64,000 bases of DNA from Clostridia bacterium. GTDB lineage: Bacteria > Bacillota > Clostridia > Oscillospirales > CAG-272. This document shows positions 49,570 to 58,778 of this stretch, in pieces. The stretch spans positions 22,882 through 86,881 of the forward strand of contig JAFVTI010000016.1 of assembly GCA_017503325.1 (NCBI GenBank), in the 5' to 3' direction. The notes under the pieces were generated by a model. It was not told the DNA's origin. It saw only the letters and a program-made list of their open reading frames with translations, and made no database searches. Within the stretch, counting starts at the first letter, position 1. Every line of letters starts with the position of its first letter. Made by a program: the position numbers and the translations under genes.

Positions 49570-50541
49570 ATGGAAGTTTTACAGCAGATTCTCAATAAAA
49601 TTAAAGAATATGACACCATCATGCTGTTCCGTCACGCGCGCATCGACGGCGACTGCGTGGGTGCTACCAAGGGCCTGAAAGCCATTCTCACGCTCTCCTT
49701 CCCCGAAAAGCAGGTATACATCATCGATGGAGAGCATGCCGATTACCTTGCGTTCCTTGGCAAGGACGACGCGCCCGTGGCCGATGAGGTCTATCAAAAC
49801 GCGCTTGGCATCGTACTGGATTCGGGCAATGAAGCGCGCATCTCCAATCAAAAATATACGCTTTGCCGCGAGCTGATCAAGATCGACCACCATATCAACG
49901 TCTGCCCCTACGGCGACATCGCCTGGGTTGAGGAGCAGGCCTCCTCGGTTTGCGAGATGGTGACCAAGTTCTACTACACCTTCAAGGACGAGCTCAAGAT
50001 CGACTCCGAGGCCGCAACCTACCTCTACACCGGTCTTGTGACCGACTCGGGTCGCTTCCGCTTCAACAGCACCTCGGGCAACACCATGCGCATGGCGGGC
50101 GTGCTTTTGGACGTTGGCGTAAATACCGACGTGCTCTACGCACAGCTTTACCTGCAGGACGTGGAGGATTTCAAGTTCAAGTCCTACGTATACAAAAATA
50201 TGAAGATCACCCCCGCGGGCGTGGCGTACCTGTACGTCAGCCGCGCGACTATGGAAACGTATGGCCTTACCCACGAGCAGGCAGCGGCTGCCGTTTCGCT
50301 GATGGATTCGATCAAGGGCTCGCTGATCTGGATCATCTTTATCGAGCACGAAACCGAGATCCGCGTCAGACTGCGCTCCCGCTTTGCAACGGTCAATCAG
50401 ATCGCCGAGAGATACAGCGGCGGCGGACACGCCTGCGCAAGCGGCGCAACCGTACATTCCAGAAGAGAGGCTATGCGCCTGGTCAAGGAGGCTGACGAAA
50501 CCTTGGCCAAGTACAAGGCAGAAAACGAGGGCTGGCTATGA
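49570..50541 (+). CDS. DHH-family phosphoesterase (NrnA-like), second of two
   Basis: The 323-residue paralogue of the preceding protein has FRHARIDGDCVGATKG (where the first has HTNPDGDAMGS), VLDSGNEARI, KIDHHINV, TDSGRFRFNS and a C-terminal SGGGHACASGATV. The first metal motif is altered: ARIDGDC instead of NPDGDA, so the Asp count is preserved but the preceding Pro is lost. ATG 49570 is preferred over ATG 49564, because AAAGGA is 8 bp away rather than 2. The stop overlaps surE by 4 bp. Confidence 0.9.
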   Translation: MEVLQQILNKIKEYDTIMLFRHARIDGDCVGATKGLKAILTLSFPEKQVYIIDGEHADYLAFLGKDDAPVADEVYQNALGIVLDSGNEARISNQKYTLCRELIKIDHHINVCPYGDIAWVEEQASSVCEMVTKFYYTFKDELKIDSEAATYLYTGLVTDSGRFRFNSTSGNTMRMAGVLLDVGVNTDVLYAQLYLQDVEDFKFKSYVYKNMKITPAGVAYLYVSRATMETYGLTHEQAAAAVSLMDSIKGSLIWIIFIEHETEIRVRLRSRFATVNQIAERYSGGGHACASGATVHSRREAMRLVKEADETLAKYKAENEGWL

Positions 50542-51263
50542 GAATTCTGATTACAAACGACGACGGCATCAAGGCTGACGGCCTGCTGCCCTTGGTCAAG
50601 TGGGCATCCAAATACGGCGAGGTCACCACGGTCGCTCCCTTGCACGAGCAGAGTGGCAAGAGCCACGGCATTGATATTTTCCATCCCATTGCCGTGACCA
50701 AATACGATCTCTGCCCCGAAACTACCGCATACGCCGTGGATTCCACCCCCGCCGATTGCGTGCGCTTTGGCATCATCGGACTTGGGCAGACCTACGATCT
50801 GGTCATCTCCGGCATCAATCGCGGCTACAACATTGGCCAGGATATCGTGTATTCGGGCACGGTGGGCGCGATTTACGAGGCTGCAGCACAGGGTCACAAG
50901 GGTCTGGCGCTTTCCACCGATCCCGCCACGCTTTCAGGTGCGCTTGAGCAGCTGGATTACGTGTTCAAGTTCTTTGAGCGCAACAATCTCTTTGCCATCA
51001 ACAATCTTTACAACGTCAATATCCCCGAAAATCCGCAGGGCGTTTACATCACCCGCCAAGGACTGGCCAAATACTCCGACGAGTGGGTGGATATGGGAAA
51101 CGGCACCTACCAGCAGGTCGGACAGTTCATTTTTGAGAACACCAAGAACCTTGAGCTGGATACCGATTGCGTCATGAACGGCTACATTTCCATCACTCCC
51201 CTGCAATCCGACCGCACCAACATGCCCGTTTTCAAAAAGCTCGCGGGATATATCAATCAATAA
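50538..51263 (+). CDS. surE: 5'/3'-nucleotidase SurE
   Basis: The 241-residue protein has ILITNDDGIKADGL (metal-binding D-D), VAPLHEQSGKSHGI, GINRGYNIGQDIVYSGTVGA and YISITPLQSDRTN. SurE dephosphorylates nucleoside 5'- and 3'-monophosphates in the cytoplasm. The start overlaps the second DHH gene by 4 bp, implying coupling. Together with the DHH enzymes it could take dinucleotides to nucleosides. A strong terminator follows. Confidence 0.95.
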   Translation: MRILITNDDGIKADGLLPLVKWASKYGEVTTVAPLHEQSGKSHGIDIFHPIAVTKYDLCPETTAYAVDSTPADCVRFGIIGLGQTYDLVISGINRGYNIGQDIVYSGTVGAIYEAAAQGHKGLALSTDPATLSGALEQLDYVFKFFERNNLFAINNLYNVNIPENPQGVYITRQGLAKYSDEWVDMGNGTYQQVGQFIFENTKNLELDTDCVMNGYISITPLQSDRTNMPVFKKLAGYINQ

Positions 51264-51267
51264 GCAT

Positions 51268-51303
51268 AAAAAAAGCGTTGCACCGAGGTGCAACGCTTTT
51301 TTT
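51268..51303. terminator. bidirectional terminator
   Basis: AAAAAAAGCGTTGCACC, GA, GGTGCAACGCTTTTTTT, a 17-bp stem between the convergent surE and lipoprotein genes. Confidence 0.93.
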
Positions 51304-51311
51304 ATTTTGAA

Positions 51312-53660
51312 TTACTCAGCCAGAACCAGCTCCATGGGGAACTGTGCAACGCCGGTGTTGCCAGCGTTGATATAGCTGGTGTTGGATGCGGACATGGTAT
51401 CAAAGTTGTTGTAAGAACCAATGTACTTATCCTGACCGTCCAGATTGGTCATCCAGATGTTGGTCTCGGGAACGTAGGTGTAGGTGCTGGTAGCAGCATC
51501 CTGATACAGGATTGCAACCTTGCCTGCATCGTTGGTGGTGACGTTGATGTACTTCTTTGCACCGTCGATGGTGGTGAAGAAGTTGTAGCCTTCCTCCGTC
51601 TTCTCTACGAATACCTGCAGAGCAGCTGCCTTATCCTCGGAGGTGATGAGGTATCTGTCCTGATCAATGCCGCCGCAAACGTATACGATGTGGCCGTTCT
51701 TGACCTGGTTCATGGACATCAGGTATGCAACGCCTTCCTTGATCTCAACGCCTGCGTTGGTGATGACGTTGCCGTCAGCAGACATATTTGCATCGCCAAG
51801 CACAACAAGCTGCAGCGGGAACTGGCTGACACCGGTGTTCTCTGCGCTGATGTAGCTGGTCTTGGATGCGCTGATGGTATCAAAGTTGCTGTAGGTGCCC
51901 AGGTAGTACTGGTCTGCCTCGCCCTCAACGTTGGTTACCCAAGCGTTGATGCCTTCGGTGTAAACGTAAACGGAGATTGCCTCATCCTGATACAGAACTG
52001 CAACCTTGCCTGCATCGTTGTGGGTAACGTTGATGTACTTCTTTGCACCGTCGATCATGGTGTAGAAGGAGAAGCCGTCGCCGTTTGCCTCAGCGTAAAC
52101 GTCAAGAGCCTCGGAAGCAGCCTTGGAGGTGATCAGGTATCTATCCTGGTTGATGCCACCGCATACGAATACGCCGTAGCCGTTCTTAACCTGGTTCAGA
52201 TACATCTTGTAAGCAACCTCTGCCTCGGGAGCAGTTACGGGAACGATGGTGAAGTTGGAAGCAACCAGCGTGATCTCAAAGTCCACGGTCTCGGTAGCGC
52301 CACCCAGAGTCAGTGTAGCGGTCAGCTTGACATTGGTGGTCTCGTTGGGAATGGTAATGGTCAGCTTGCCGCCGTCAACGGTCACGTACTCGCTGTCGGA
52401 TGCCCAGCTGATGGCAACGTCGGGATAAGTGGAGCCTGCCACGGTCAGCTCTGCCTCACCGTTCTCGGTGAAGGTGGTTACGTCAACGGTCAGGTTGTCC
52501 TTCTCCAGGGTAACCTTTTCAGCATCGCTTCTCTCGGGGAGTGCGAAGTTGTAGAAGCAATCTACGGAGGTGGGAATGAGGTAAGGAGTGCCGGAATAGG
52601 TGATCATGATACCGGTAACGTCAGCGGTGTAGCCCAGCTTTTCAGCGTGTGCTGCATCGATGGTGCCCTTATCCCCTGCAGTCAGAGTGGTGGGGAAATC
52701 GGTTACGTAGGTTCTTACGTAAGACTGAACGCCGTTCAGCTCGAAGTACAGATACTGGCTGGTTGCGGTAGCCAGCTCCTGGCCGCCAATGGTAACGCCC
52801 TTGATAACAACGGGCATACCAACCAGCTCGTTGAAGTTGGTCTCGGGAACGAACTTGTCGGTGATATCAACAACCTCGAAGCTCTTGATCTCGGTGCTTA
52901 CAACAGTGGGAATACCGCCCTTGATCTCCATCATGCCGCTGTAAGGAGCAGCAGGACCTGCAACGCGAACGGTCATACCAACCTCGATGCCAAGATCAGC
53001 AACGGGGTCAACGTCCATCTGGTAGGAGTAGTAGCCGCCGTAGCCGCTTTCGTCCAAGAGGAACAGGTGGTTTCTGGTGTTACCTGCTGCCTTGGAGTTG
53101 ATACCAACAACGATACCCTGAACGATCAGGTTGTCGCCTTCCTCGGCTGCCTGGTACTCTTCCCAAGTGGTAACCTTGAACTTGGGAACGGTGCGGTTGA
53201 ATTCCTTGACTGCGGTGTTGCCTTCTGCATCCTTCACGGTTGCAGTCAGAACGTATGCGATCTCCTCGTAAGCCTCGTCGGGAACGTCAACCGAAACGGT
53301 GCCGTCCTCGCCAACGGTTACGGTGATCTTGTCGGTGTTAACAGTCCAGGTGATCTCATAGGTGGTAGCACCGATCTTTACGCTGGAAACCAGAGTGTAG
53401 TCAGCAGCGGTAACGGTGGTATCCTTGTACAGCTGACGAACGTATTCAGCTGCGTTCTCCAGATCCGTGGGCTCGTCTACGCCGGGATCGGGCTCCTGGG
53501 TGGTACCTTCTTGTTCGGGAGTCGTGGTCTCTTCTTGATTAGAGGGGGCCTCGGTAGTGGTCTCCTCACCGCCCTCGGGCGTTTCAGGCTCACATGCAAC
53601 CAGAGAAGCCATGGACAAAACCAGAACGACTGCCATCAAAAGCATTAAAATTCTTTTCAT
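51312..53660 (-). CDS. multi-domain surface lipoprotein (OB-fold-like, Ig-like, duplicated C-terminal domain)
   Basis: The 782-residue protein has a lipobox LVAC (Cys23), a Thr/Glu linker (24-65), an Ig-like module, an OB-fold-like stretch (about 170-250: NLIVQGIVVGINSKAAGN...) and a second one, another Ig-like module and two ~135-residue C-terminal repeats. Both repeats carry MNQVKNG or LNQVKNG, CGGI(N/D)QDRYLITS, IDGAKKYINVT and NDAGKVA. The OB-like modules resemble those in secreted nucleases. It is last in the importer operon or separately transcribed from 53.7 kb. Exact role unknown; a nucleic-acid or glycan binding role at the surface is possible. Confidence 0.75.
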   Translation of the reverse strand: MKRILMLLMAVVLVLSMASLVACEPETPEGGEETTTEAPSNQEETTTPEQEGTTQEPDPGVDEPTDLENAAEYVRQLYKDTTVTAADYTLVSSVKIGATTYEITWTVNTDKITVTVGEDGTVSVDVPDEAYEEIAYVLTATVKDAEGNTAVKEFNRTVPKFKVTTWEEYQAAEEGDNLIVQGIVVGINSKAAGNTRNHLFLLDESGYGGYYSYQMDVDPVADLGIEVGMTVRVAGPAAPYSGMMEIKGGIPTVVSTEIKSFEVVDITDKFVPETNFNELVGMPVVIKGVTIGGQELATATSQYLYFELNGVQSYVRTYVTDFPTTLTAGDKGTIDAAHAEKLGYTADVTGIMITYSGTPYLIPTSVDCFYNFALPERSDAEKVTLEKDNLTVDVTTFTENGEAELTVAGSTYPDVAISWASDSEYVTVDGGKLTITIPNETTNVKLTATLTLGGATETVDFEITLVASNFTIVPVTAPEAEVAYKMYLNQVKNGYGVFVCGGINQDRYLITSKAASEALDVYAEANGDGFSFYTMIDGAKKYINVTHNDAGKVAVLYQDEAISVYVYTEGINAWVTNVEGEADQYYLGTYSNFDTISASKTSYISAENTGVSQFPLQLVVLGDANMSADGNVITNAGVEIKEGVAYLMSMNQVKNGHIVYVCGGIDQDRYLITSEDKAAALQVFVEKTEEGYNFFTTIDGAKKYINVTTNDAGKVAILYQDAATSTYTYVPETNIWMTNLDGQDKYIGSYNNFDTMSASNTSYINAGNTGVAQFPMELVLAE

Positions 53661-53703
53661 GATAGCTCCTTTTCTTTCTCAAACATATTTGTCGGATTGT
53701 TTA

Positions 53704-55164
53704 TCAGTTGTAAGTCACGTCTCCGATCGAGAACAGTCTTATCTGATATACACCGTTATAGGAATCGATAATTCCCTTCACGGTGATGTTGGTGCCTACG
53801 GGGAACGCGGCCTCTGTCACCAGATCGCCGTTTTGGTCGATCAGCACCTCGGTTCTGACGACAATGGTGGTACCGTCCTCACTGACACAGGTGATGGACA
53901 TAGCACCCTTATCGTCGCTGGTCTCGGCGGTGGTGGTATAAACGCTCTCAACAGTCAGATTCTTGACCGTGACAGTGCTGTAATGTGCCAGCTCACCGTA
54001 ATCAAACTCGGTGGGCGTGATGATCTCGTTGCCTTCCGCATCAAAGGTGGTAACGTCCAGCGTCAGCTTGCCGCTTACGATATCGGACGCTGCTACCTCG
54101 TAGTAGCTCGCCTTGCCACCCTCACCGATCTTGTGGATACCCGTGGTGCTCAGGTCGCCCTCGGGGTCCATCATATCGATCTCGTACTGAATATTGGAGA
54201 TCTGCCACGTGCCGCCCAGCTCGTAGTACTGCAGCGTACCGACCATCACAACACGGTTACCGATGCTCAAAGCCTCCATAACCTTGCCGATGACGTTATA
54301 GCCGCAGAATACCTGCATGCCGAAATACATATCGTTCTCGGCATCATACTCTTCCAGATAAACGGTAGCACCGCTTCTCTTGACAACAACGCCTTCAAAG
54401 CGAACCAGCTGGTCCTTGTACTGCTCATAGTTGAGCTTGAGCTCCTTGAGCGTGACGTTCTGTGCGCCGCCGTAATAGAAATCGGGATCCTTATCCTTGG
54501 AGAATACGTACAGCTTGAGCTGCTTTGCCTGGTTGAGCGCACCCATGGTGTAATCGGAGTACGCGTTATCGGCTGCGTTGGAGCCGAATGCCAGACCCTG
54601 CTGCAAAATCTCAATATTGAGATTGCGGTACTCGGTCATCTCGTCGGTCTTGTACCAGACCCAAACGAGATATCTGCCGCCCGTGGAGTCAACGTTCCAC
54701 GTAGCGTTGTCAGATTCGATGTAAATGGAGGTCGCCTTTGCAAGCGTCTCCTTGGTGTAATTGGAAGCCTTTTTGCCCCAGGGCTCGATGATACCGGTGG
54801 ACTCGGGGGTGTTGATACCGAGGTATCTCGCCTTGAGAATACCGGAGGGCACGATGCTTGTGGGCACGTTGAAGTGGGTGGTATCACCGTCGATGGCGGC
54901 GTGTACCGTTACTTCTACGTTGACTCTGCCGGAATTGGGGTTGAATTTCACCTGTTCGGCAAAATCAATGAATTGGGGCTCGGGCTGGGTTTCGGATTCG
55001 GTGGGTGTGGTCGTGGACTCAGAAGGAGTCTCCGTACCTGCCGGTTCGGTGGTAGTCTCTTCCCCCAAGGGAGTCTCTTCACCGCCCGGATTGCAGGCTG
55101 CAAGGCAGCCTGCAATCATAGCAAGTGCAAGGAGAACAATCAGTAATTTGGATAAACTCTTCAT
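53704..55164 (-). CDS. lipoprotein with thermonuclease-like (SNase) domain
   Basis: This ~486-residue protein has a lipoprotein signal with LAAC, a Thr/Pro/Glu linker (30-70), an SNase-like domain (about 75-215: AAIDGDTTHF, ARYLGINTPES, WGKKASNYTKETLAKATSI, GRYLVWVWYK) and then OB-like and beta-sandwich regions. SNase domains cleave DNA or RNA with Ca2+; the DGDT and the R-x-L-G-I-(N/D)-TPE pattern is kept. The start at 55164 is chosen for the signal peptide; GTG 55182 is also open but lacks a site. It lies between the SBP and the large lipoprotein. Confidence 0.82.
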   Translation of the reverse strand: MKSLSKLLIVLLALAMIAGCLAACNPGGEETPLGEETTTEPAGTETPSESTTTPTESETQPEPQFIDFAEQVKFNPNSGRVNVEVTVHAAIDGDTTHFNVPTSIVPSGILKARYLGINTPESTGIIEPWGKKASNYTKETLAKATSIYIESDNATWNVDSTGGRYLVWVWYKTDEMTEYRNLNIEILQQGLAFGSNAADNAYSDYTMGALNQAKQLKLYVFSKDKDPDFYYGGAQNVTLKELKLNYEQYKDQLVRFEGVVVKRSGATVYLEEYDAENDMYFGMQVFCGYNVIGKVMEALSIGNRVVMVGTLQYYELGGTWQISNIQYEIDMMDPEGDLSTTGIHKIGEGGKASYYEVAASDIVSGKLTLDVTTFDAEGNEIITPTEFDYGELAHYSTVTVKNLTVESVYTTTAETSDDKGAMSITCVSEDGTTIVVRTEVLIDQNGDLVTEAAFPVGTNITVKGIIDSYNGVYQIRLFSIGDVTYN

Positions 55165-55196
55165 GTTCTTTATTATTTTCACAAATAGAAGTCAGA

Positions 55197-56708
55197 TTAC
55201 TGTGCGTTGTTGCATTCCACGATAGCGTCCTTGAACGCCTTATCGATCATTGCGTCAACGTCGTCAGCGGGAGTTACGAAGCAGTACTGCATCAGAACGC
55301 CAACCTTGTCACGGGCAACGGAAGAACCGTTGAACGCGGGAGATACAAAGTACATATTCGACATCTCTCTACCAACCTTAACAGCCAGAGCCTGGATGTG
55401 CTCGCCGCCGTCAGCGTTGTCAAGGAAGTTCTTGTATGCGGGAACGTTCTCAACGCTCTTGATTACGGGCATGTAACCGGAGGTCATGGAGAACTCTGCC
55501 TGGAATGCGGGATCGGTGGTCAGGAACTTGACGAACAGCCAGGAAGCAACGACCTCCTGCTTGTTGTCGCTCTCAAAGATGCACAGGGAGGGACCCTGGG
55601 AGATTGCCTTGGGAGCATCGGGATTTACCTGAGGAATGGGCGCGATACCAACCTCGAATGCATAACCGTCGTCGGTTGCTTCGGGACGCTGGTGCATGGA
55701 ACCACCGGTAGAACCGATGGACATGTAGCTGTTCTTATCGGTCAGCTCGGTGAACAGGCCGGAGGTGTAACCGCCGTACAGCTCCTGAGTGGTCAGGTAG
55801 CCTGCTTCGTACCAGGATCTGAATTCCTTGACGAATGCCTTGTTCTGATCGTTGTTGAACAGGAAGTACTTACCTCTCTGAGCGGAGGTGTAGGGAGAAC
55901 CGTACTGCTCGCACATGGTGATGAACCAGTTTGCCTCGGAGTCATAGCCCAGAGGGATGCAGTCGGGATCGATCTCAAGGATCTTCTTGCAAAGAGCCTT
56001 CATTTCGTCCCAGGTGGTGGGAACGGTCAGGCCGTTTGCATCAAAGAAGGTCTTGTTGTAGTACAGAACCTCGGTGGACTTGGACATAGGCATGGTGTAC
56101 ATGGTGCCTGCGTTGTCAAATACTGCACCCTCTGCGTAGTAGCCGGGGATGAAGTCAGCGATCTGCTCAGCGGTCAGACCCAGAACGGTCTTGTTCCCCT
56201 GTGCGTCGGTCACTTCGATGGTGCTGTCAATAAAGCTGTTGAGCGGTACTACTGCCTTTGCAACGTTGTAAAGTGCAACGTGGTCGGGATAGCAGTAAGC
56301 GATGTTGGGCTGGTTGCCTGCAGTCAGCTCGGTCTTGATCTGGTCACGAACCTCGTCGTAGCCGCCAACCTGTGCGTGCTCTACCGTGATGTTGGGATAC
56401 AGCTCATTGAACTTTGCAATGTACTTATCCAGAACGCCCTGGTAGGTAGCATTCATGGTGTGGGAGAAGGTGATGGTGACTTCGCTTCCGTCGTAGCCAA
56501 CGGAGGGAACGTCATAAGCAACGGGCTGAGGGGTAGGCTGCTGGGTGTTGCCCTGCTCGTCGGTCTGAACCTCGCCCTGAGTTCCCTGCTCACCGGGATT
56601 TTCCCCGACGGGCGGCTGTGCGGATGCCTGCTGTCTGTCGCAACCGGTCATTGCAAAAACACCGATGCACATAACAAACAGGAGTGCGAACGCAAGAATT
56701 CTTTTCAT
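55197..56708 (-). CDS. ABC importer substrate-binding lipoprotein (family 1, UgpB-like)
   Basis: The 503-residue protein has a signal and lipobox TGC, a Gln/Pro/Gly-rich linker (23-60), then a periplasmic-type binding fold: VTITFSHTMNATYQGVLDKY, FNELYPNITVEHAQVGGYDE, QPNIAYCYPDHVALY. FDNAGTMYTMPMSKSTEVLYYNK is the family hinge segment. It catches an extracellular sugar or glycerol-phosphate-type ligand. It follows the two permease genes and precedes the nuclease-like lipoprotein by 33 bp. Confidence 0.9.
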   Translation of the reverse strand: MKRILAFALLFVMCIGVFAMTGCDRQQASAQPPVGENPGEQGTQGEVQTDEQGNTQQPTPQPVAYDVPSVGYDGSEVTITFSHTMNATYQGVLDKYIAKFNELYPNITVEHAQVGGYDEVRDQIKTELTAGNQPNIAYCYPDHVALYNVAKAVVPLNSFIDSTIEVTDAQGNKTVLGLTAEQIADFIPGYYAEGAVFDNAGTMYTMPMSKSTEVLYYNKTFFDANGLTVPTTWDEMKALCKKILEIDPDCIPLGYDSEANWFITMCEQYGSPYTSAQRGKYFLFNNDQNKAFVKEFRSWYEAGYLTTQELYGGYTSGLFTELTDKNSYMSIGSTGGSMHQRPEATDDGYAFEVGIAPIPQVNPDAPKAISQGPSLCIFESDNKQEVVASWLFVKFLTTDPAFQAEFSMTSGYMPVIKSVENVPAYKNFLDNADGGEHIQALAVKVGREMSNMYFVSPAFNGSSVARDKVGVLMQYCFVTPADDVDAMIDKAFKDAIVECNNAQ

Positions 56709-56776
56709 GGTTTGTTTCCTTTCGTTTTTTGATATACTTTTTTATTTTTATAGACTTTTGAGTCGATAAAACGAAA

Positions 56777-57685
56777 TTAACCCTTGATACCGCTTCTGGA
56801 AACGCCCTTCATAATGTACTTACGAAGGAAGATGAAGACTAAGAACAAAGGAATGGATACGATGGTAACCGCAGCCATCTGCACGGGGATATCCGCCTCA
56901 CCCGAGCCAGCATCCGTAAACGCGGAGCGCAAGCCGTTGGTGATCAGGTAGTAATCCTTGTGTGCGACCAGTCTGGGCCATACGTAGGAGTTCCAGGAAC
57001 CCATCATCTTGAGAATGGTGATCGAGATCAGCGTGGGCAGAGAGAGCGGGATCATGACCTTGCACAGATACTTGAAGTCACTCGTGCCGTCCACCTTGGC
57101 TGCTAAGTACAGTTCGTTGGGGATCTGCATAAAGTTCTGCTTGAGCAGATAAATGTAGAACACGCTGACAAGGAACGGCACGATCAGTACCGCATAACCC
57201 TCAAACCAGTTGGGGTTCTTGTACCAACCAAACTCTGTGATGGTGGTAAAGTTGGTGATGGTGAAAAGCTCACCGGGGATCATCATGGTGCCAAGCAGCA
57301 TGGAGAACAGAAGGTTCTTGCCCTTGAACTCAAGACGTGCAAATGCGAACGCCGTAATGATGGTGATGACCAGCGACAGAATCGTGGAAACCACACCAAC
57401 GATGATGGTGTTCTTGAACAGCTTGAGCAGCTCCGCCTTCTGGAAGGCCTGGAGGTAGTTGCCCCACATGATTTCCTTGGGGAAAAGCGTGGGGATGGAC
57501 AGTCTGTATTCCGCCAGCGACTTGAGCGAGGAAATGATCATCCAGTAGAACGGGAAAATGACGATGATCGCCATGACGATCAGGAAGGTATACAGCGCGA
57601 TCTGCGAGAGGACCTTGAAGATCTTCTGCTGCACGGTTACCTGCTGGAGGTCCTTTTCGGTCAATACTTTCATTTGCTTTGCCAT
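56777..57685 (-). CDS. carbohydrate ABC importer permease, MalG/UgpE type
   Basis: The 302-residue membrane protein has six hydrophobic segments and the EAA loop YLAAKVDGTSDFKYLCKVMIPL (about 200-221). It is the second permease of the importer. RBS is AGGGAGG upstream, 15 bp after the first permease gene. Confidence 0.92.
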   Translation of the reverse strand: MAKQMKVLTEKDLQQVTVQQKIFKVLSQIALYTFLIVMAIIVIFPFYWMIISSLKSLAEYRLSIPTLFPKEIMWGNYLQAFQKAELLKLFKNTIIVGVVSTILSLVITIITAFAFARLEFKGKNLLFSMLLGTMMIPGELFTITNFTTITEFGWYKNPNWFEGYAVLIVPFLVSVFYIYLLKQNFMQIPNELYLAAKVDGTSDFKYLCKVMIPLSLPTLISITILKMMGSWNSYVWPRLVAHKDYYLITNGLRSAFTDAGSGEADIPVQMAAVTIVSIPLFLVFIFLRKYIMKGVSRSGIKG

Positions 57686-57700
57686 ATCGGTACCTCCCTA

Positions 57701-58768
57701 TCAATAATGCGTCTTCTTCTTGCTGACGCCGAGGTTCACAAGCGTGACCGCGAAGATCAGCACGAACAGAAGCAATGCCGCTGCGGATGCAACACCCTCC
57801 GCATTACCCAGGTTATCGTAAATGTAACCAACCATGGTCTGCAGCACGGGCACGCCGACTGCGGCTCCGGGAGGCTGCATCTTCTCGCCGAAGATACCTA
57901 CGATACTGGTGTATTCCTTAAATCCGCCGATAAAGCCGGTGATCACGACGTACGCGATCATGGGAGAGAGCAGCGGAACGGTAATTCTGGTAAAGACTCT
58001 CCACTTGGGAGTCGAGTCGATCTTGGCAGCATCGTAATACTGCTTGTTGACGCTCTGTAAGCCACCCAGCAAAATCAGGATCTTGAAAGGCAGCGCATTC
58101 CATACGATGTAGATGACCATGACCGCGATATTCGCCCAGTACGTAGAGCCCTGGTTGATCCAGTTAATGGGATCCAGACCAAAGACCATCAACACCGTAT
58201 TGACGATACCGACCGAGGTACTGGCCGCTACGTCGGTCGTATTGACGCCGACGATATTGAACATGGCCGCAAATACCATGCCGATCGCGATCGAGTTGGT
58301 CACGTACGGCAAGAAGAAGATGGTTTGCAGCACGCGCTGCAGCGGCTTGATCGCATTCAGACACACCGCGATCAGCAGTGCCAAAAAGGTCGAAAGCGGA
58401 ACGGTCAGCACACAGAGAATGACCGTATTTTTCATGATGGTCCAGAAGCCGTCGTAAGTCAGCACGTGGATAAAGTTATCAAGACCAAACTCAAACTTGA
58501 CCTTTGCGGGATCGTCGTCGGCAAGTTTTTTATTGCCCAGATCCTTGGAGATCGTATATCCCTGGTATTTGCCCCAGAGCGGATTTCCGTTCTCATCACA
58601 AAGCTGCATGCCGTCCTCATCAAAGCCTGCGGGAGCTTCCGCATCCCAATATACCGTAAACGCCATACGCACGGTATTGAAGATAGGCCATACGGTGAAG
58701 ATCAGCAACAGAATGATCGCAGGCAGCAGATAGAGCCAGGCTTTCCATTGATGTTTACTGTCAACCAT
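57701..58768 (-). CDS. carbohydrate ABC importer permease, MalF/UgpA type
   Basis: The 355-residue protein has N-terminal WKAWLYLLPAIILLLIFTVW and about six segments, an extra extracellular insert (about 45-95) and the EAA loop YYDAAKIDSTPKWRVFTRIT. The start at 58768 is chosen because TGAGGAGG precedes it and it lies 10 bp after the ATPase gene. It partners the MalG-like permease. Confidence 0.92.
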   Translation of the reverse strand: MVDSKHQWKAWLYLLPAIILLLIFTVWPIFNTVRMAFTVYWDAEAPAGFDEDGMQLCDENGNPLWGKYQGYTISKDLGNKKLADDDPAKVKFEFGLDNFIHVLTYDGFWTIMKNTVILCVLTVPLSTFLALLIAVCLNAIKPLQRVLQTIFFLPYVTNSIAIGMVFAAMFNIVGVNTTDVAASTSVGIVNTVLMVFGLDPINWINQGSTYWANIAVMVIYIVWNALPFKILILLGGLQSVNKQYYDAAKIDSTPKWRVFTRITVPLLSPMIAYVVITGFIGGFKEYTSIVGIFGEKMQPPGAAVGVPVLQTMVGYIYDNLGNAEGVASAAALLLFVLIFAVTLVNLGVSKKKTHY

Positions 58769-58778
58769 AAATACCTCC

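Noticed and set aside
51288..53648. 786-codon open frame on plus opposite the large lipoprotein gene
   Set aside because: It begins inside the terminator and mirrors a gene with signal peptide, lipobox and domain repeats. The Val/Gly/Leu-rich translation has no recognisable feature.
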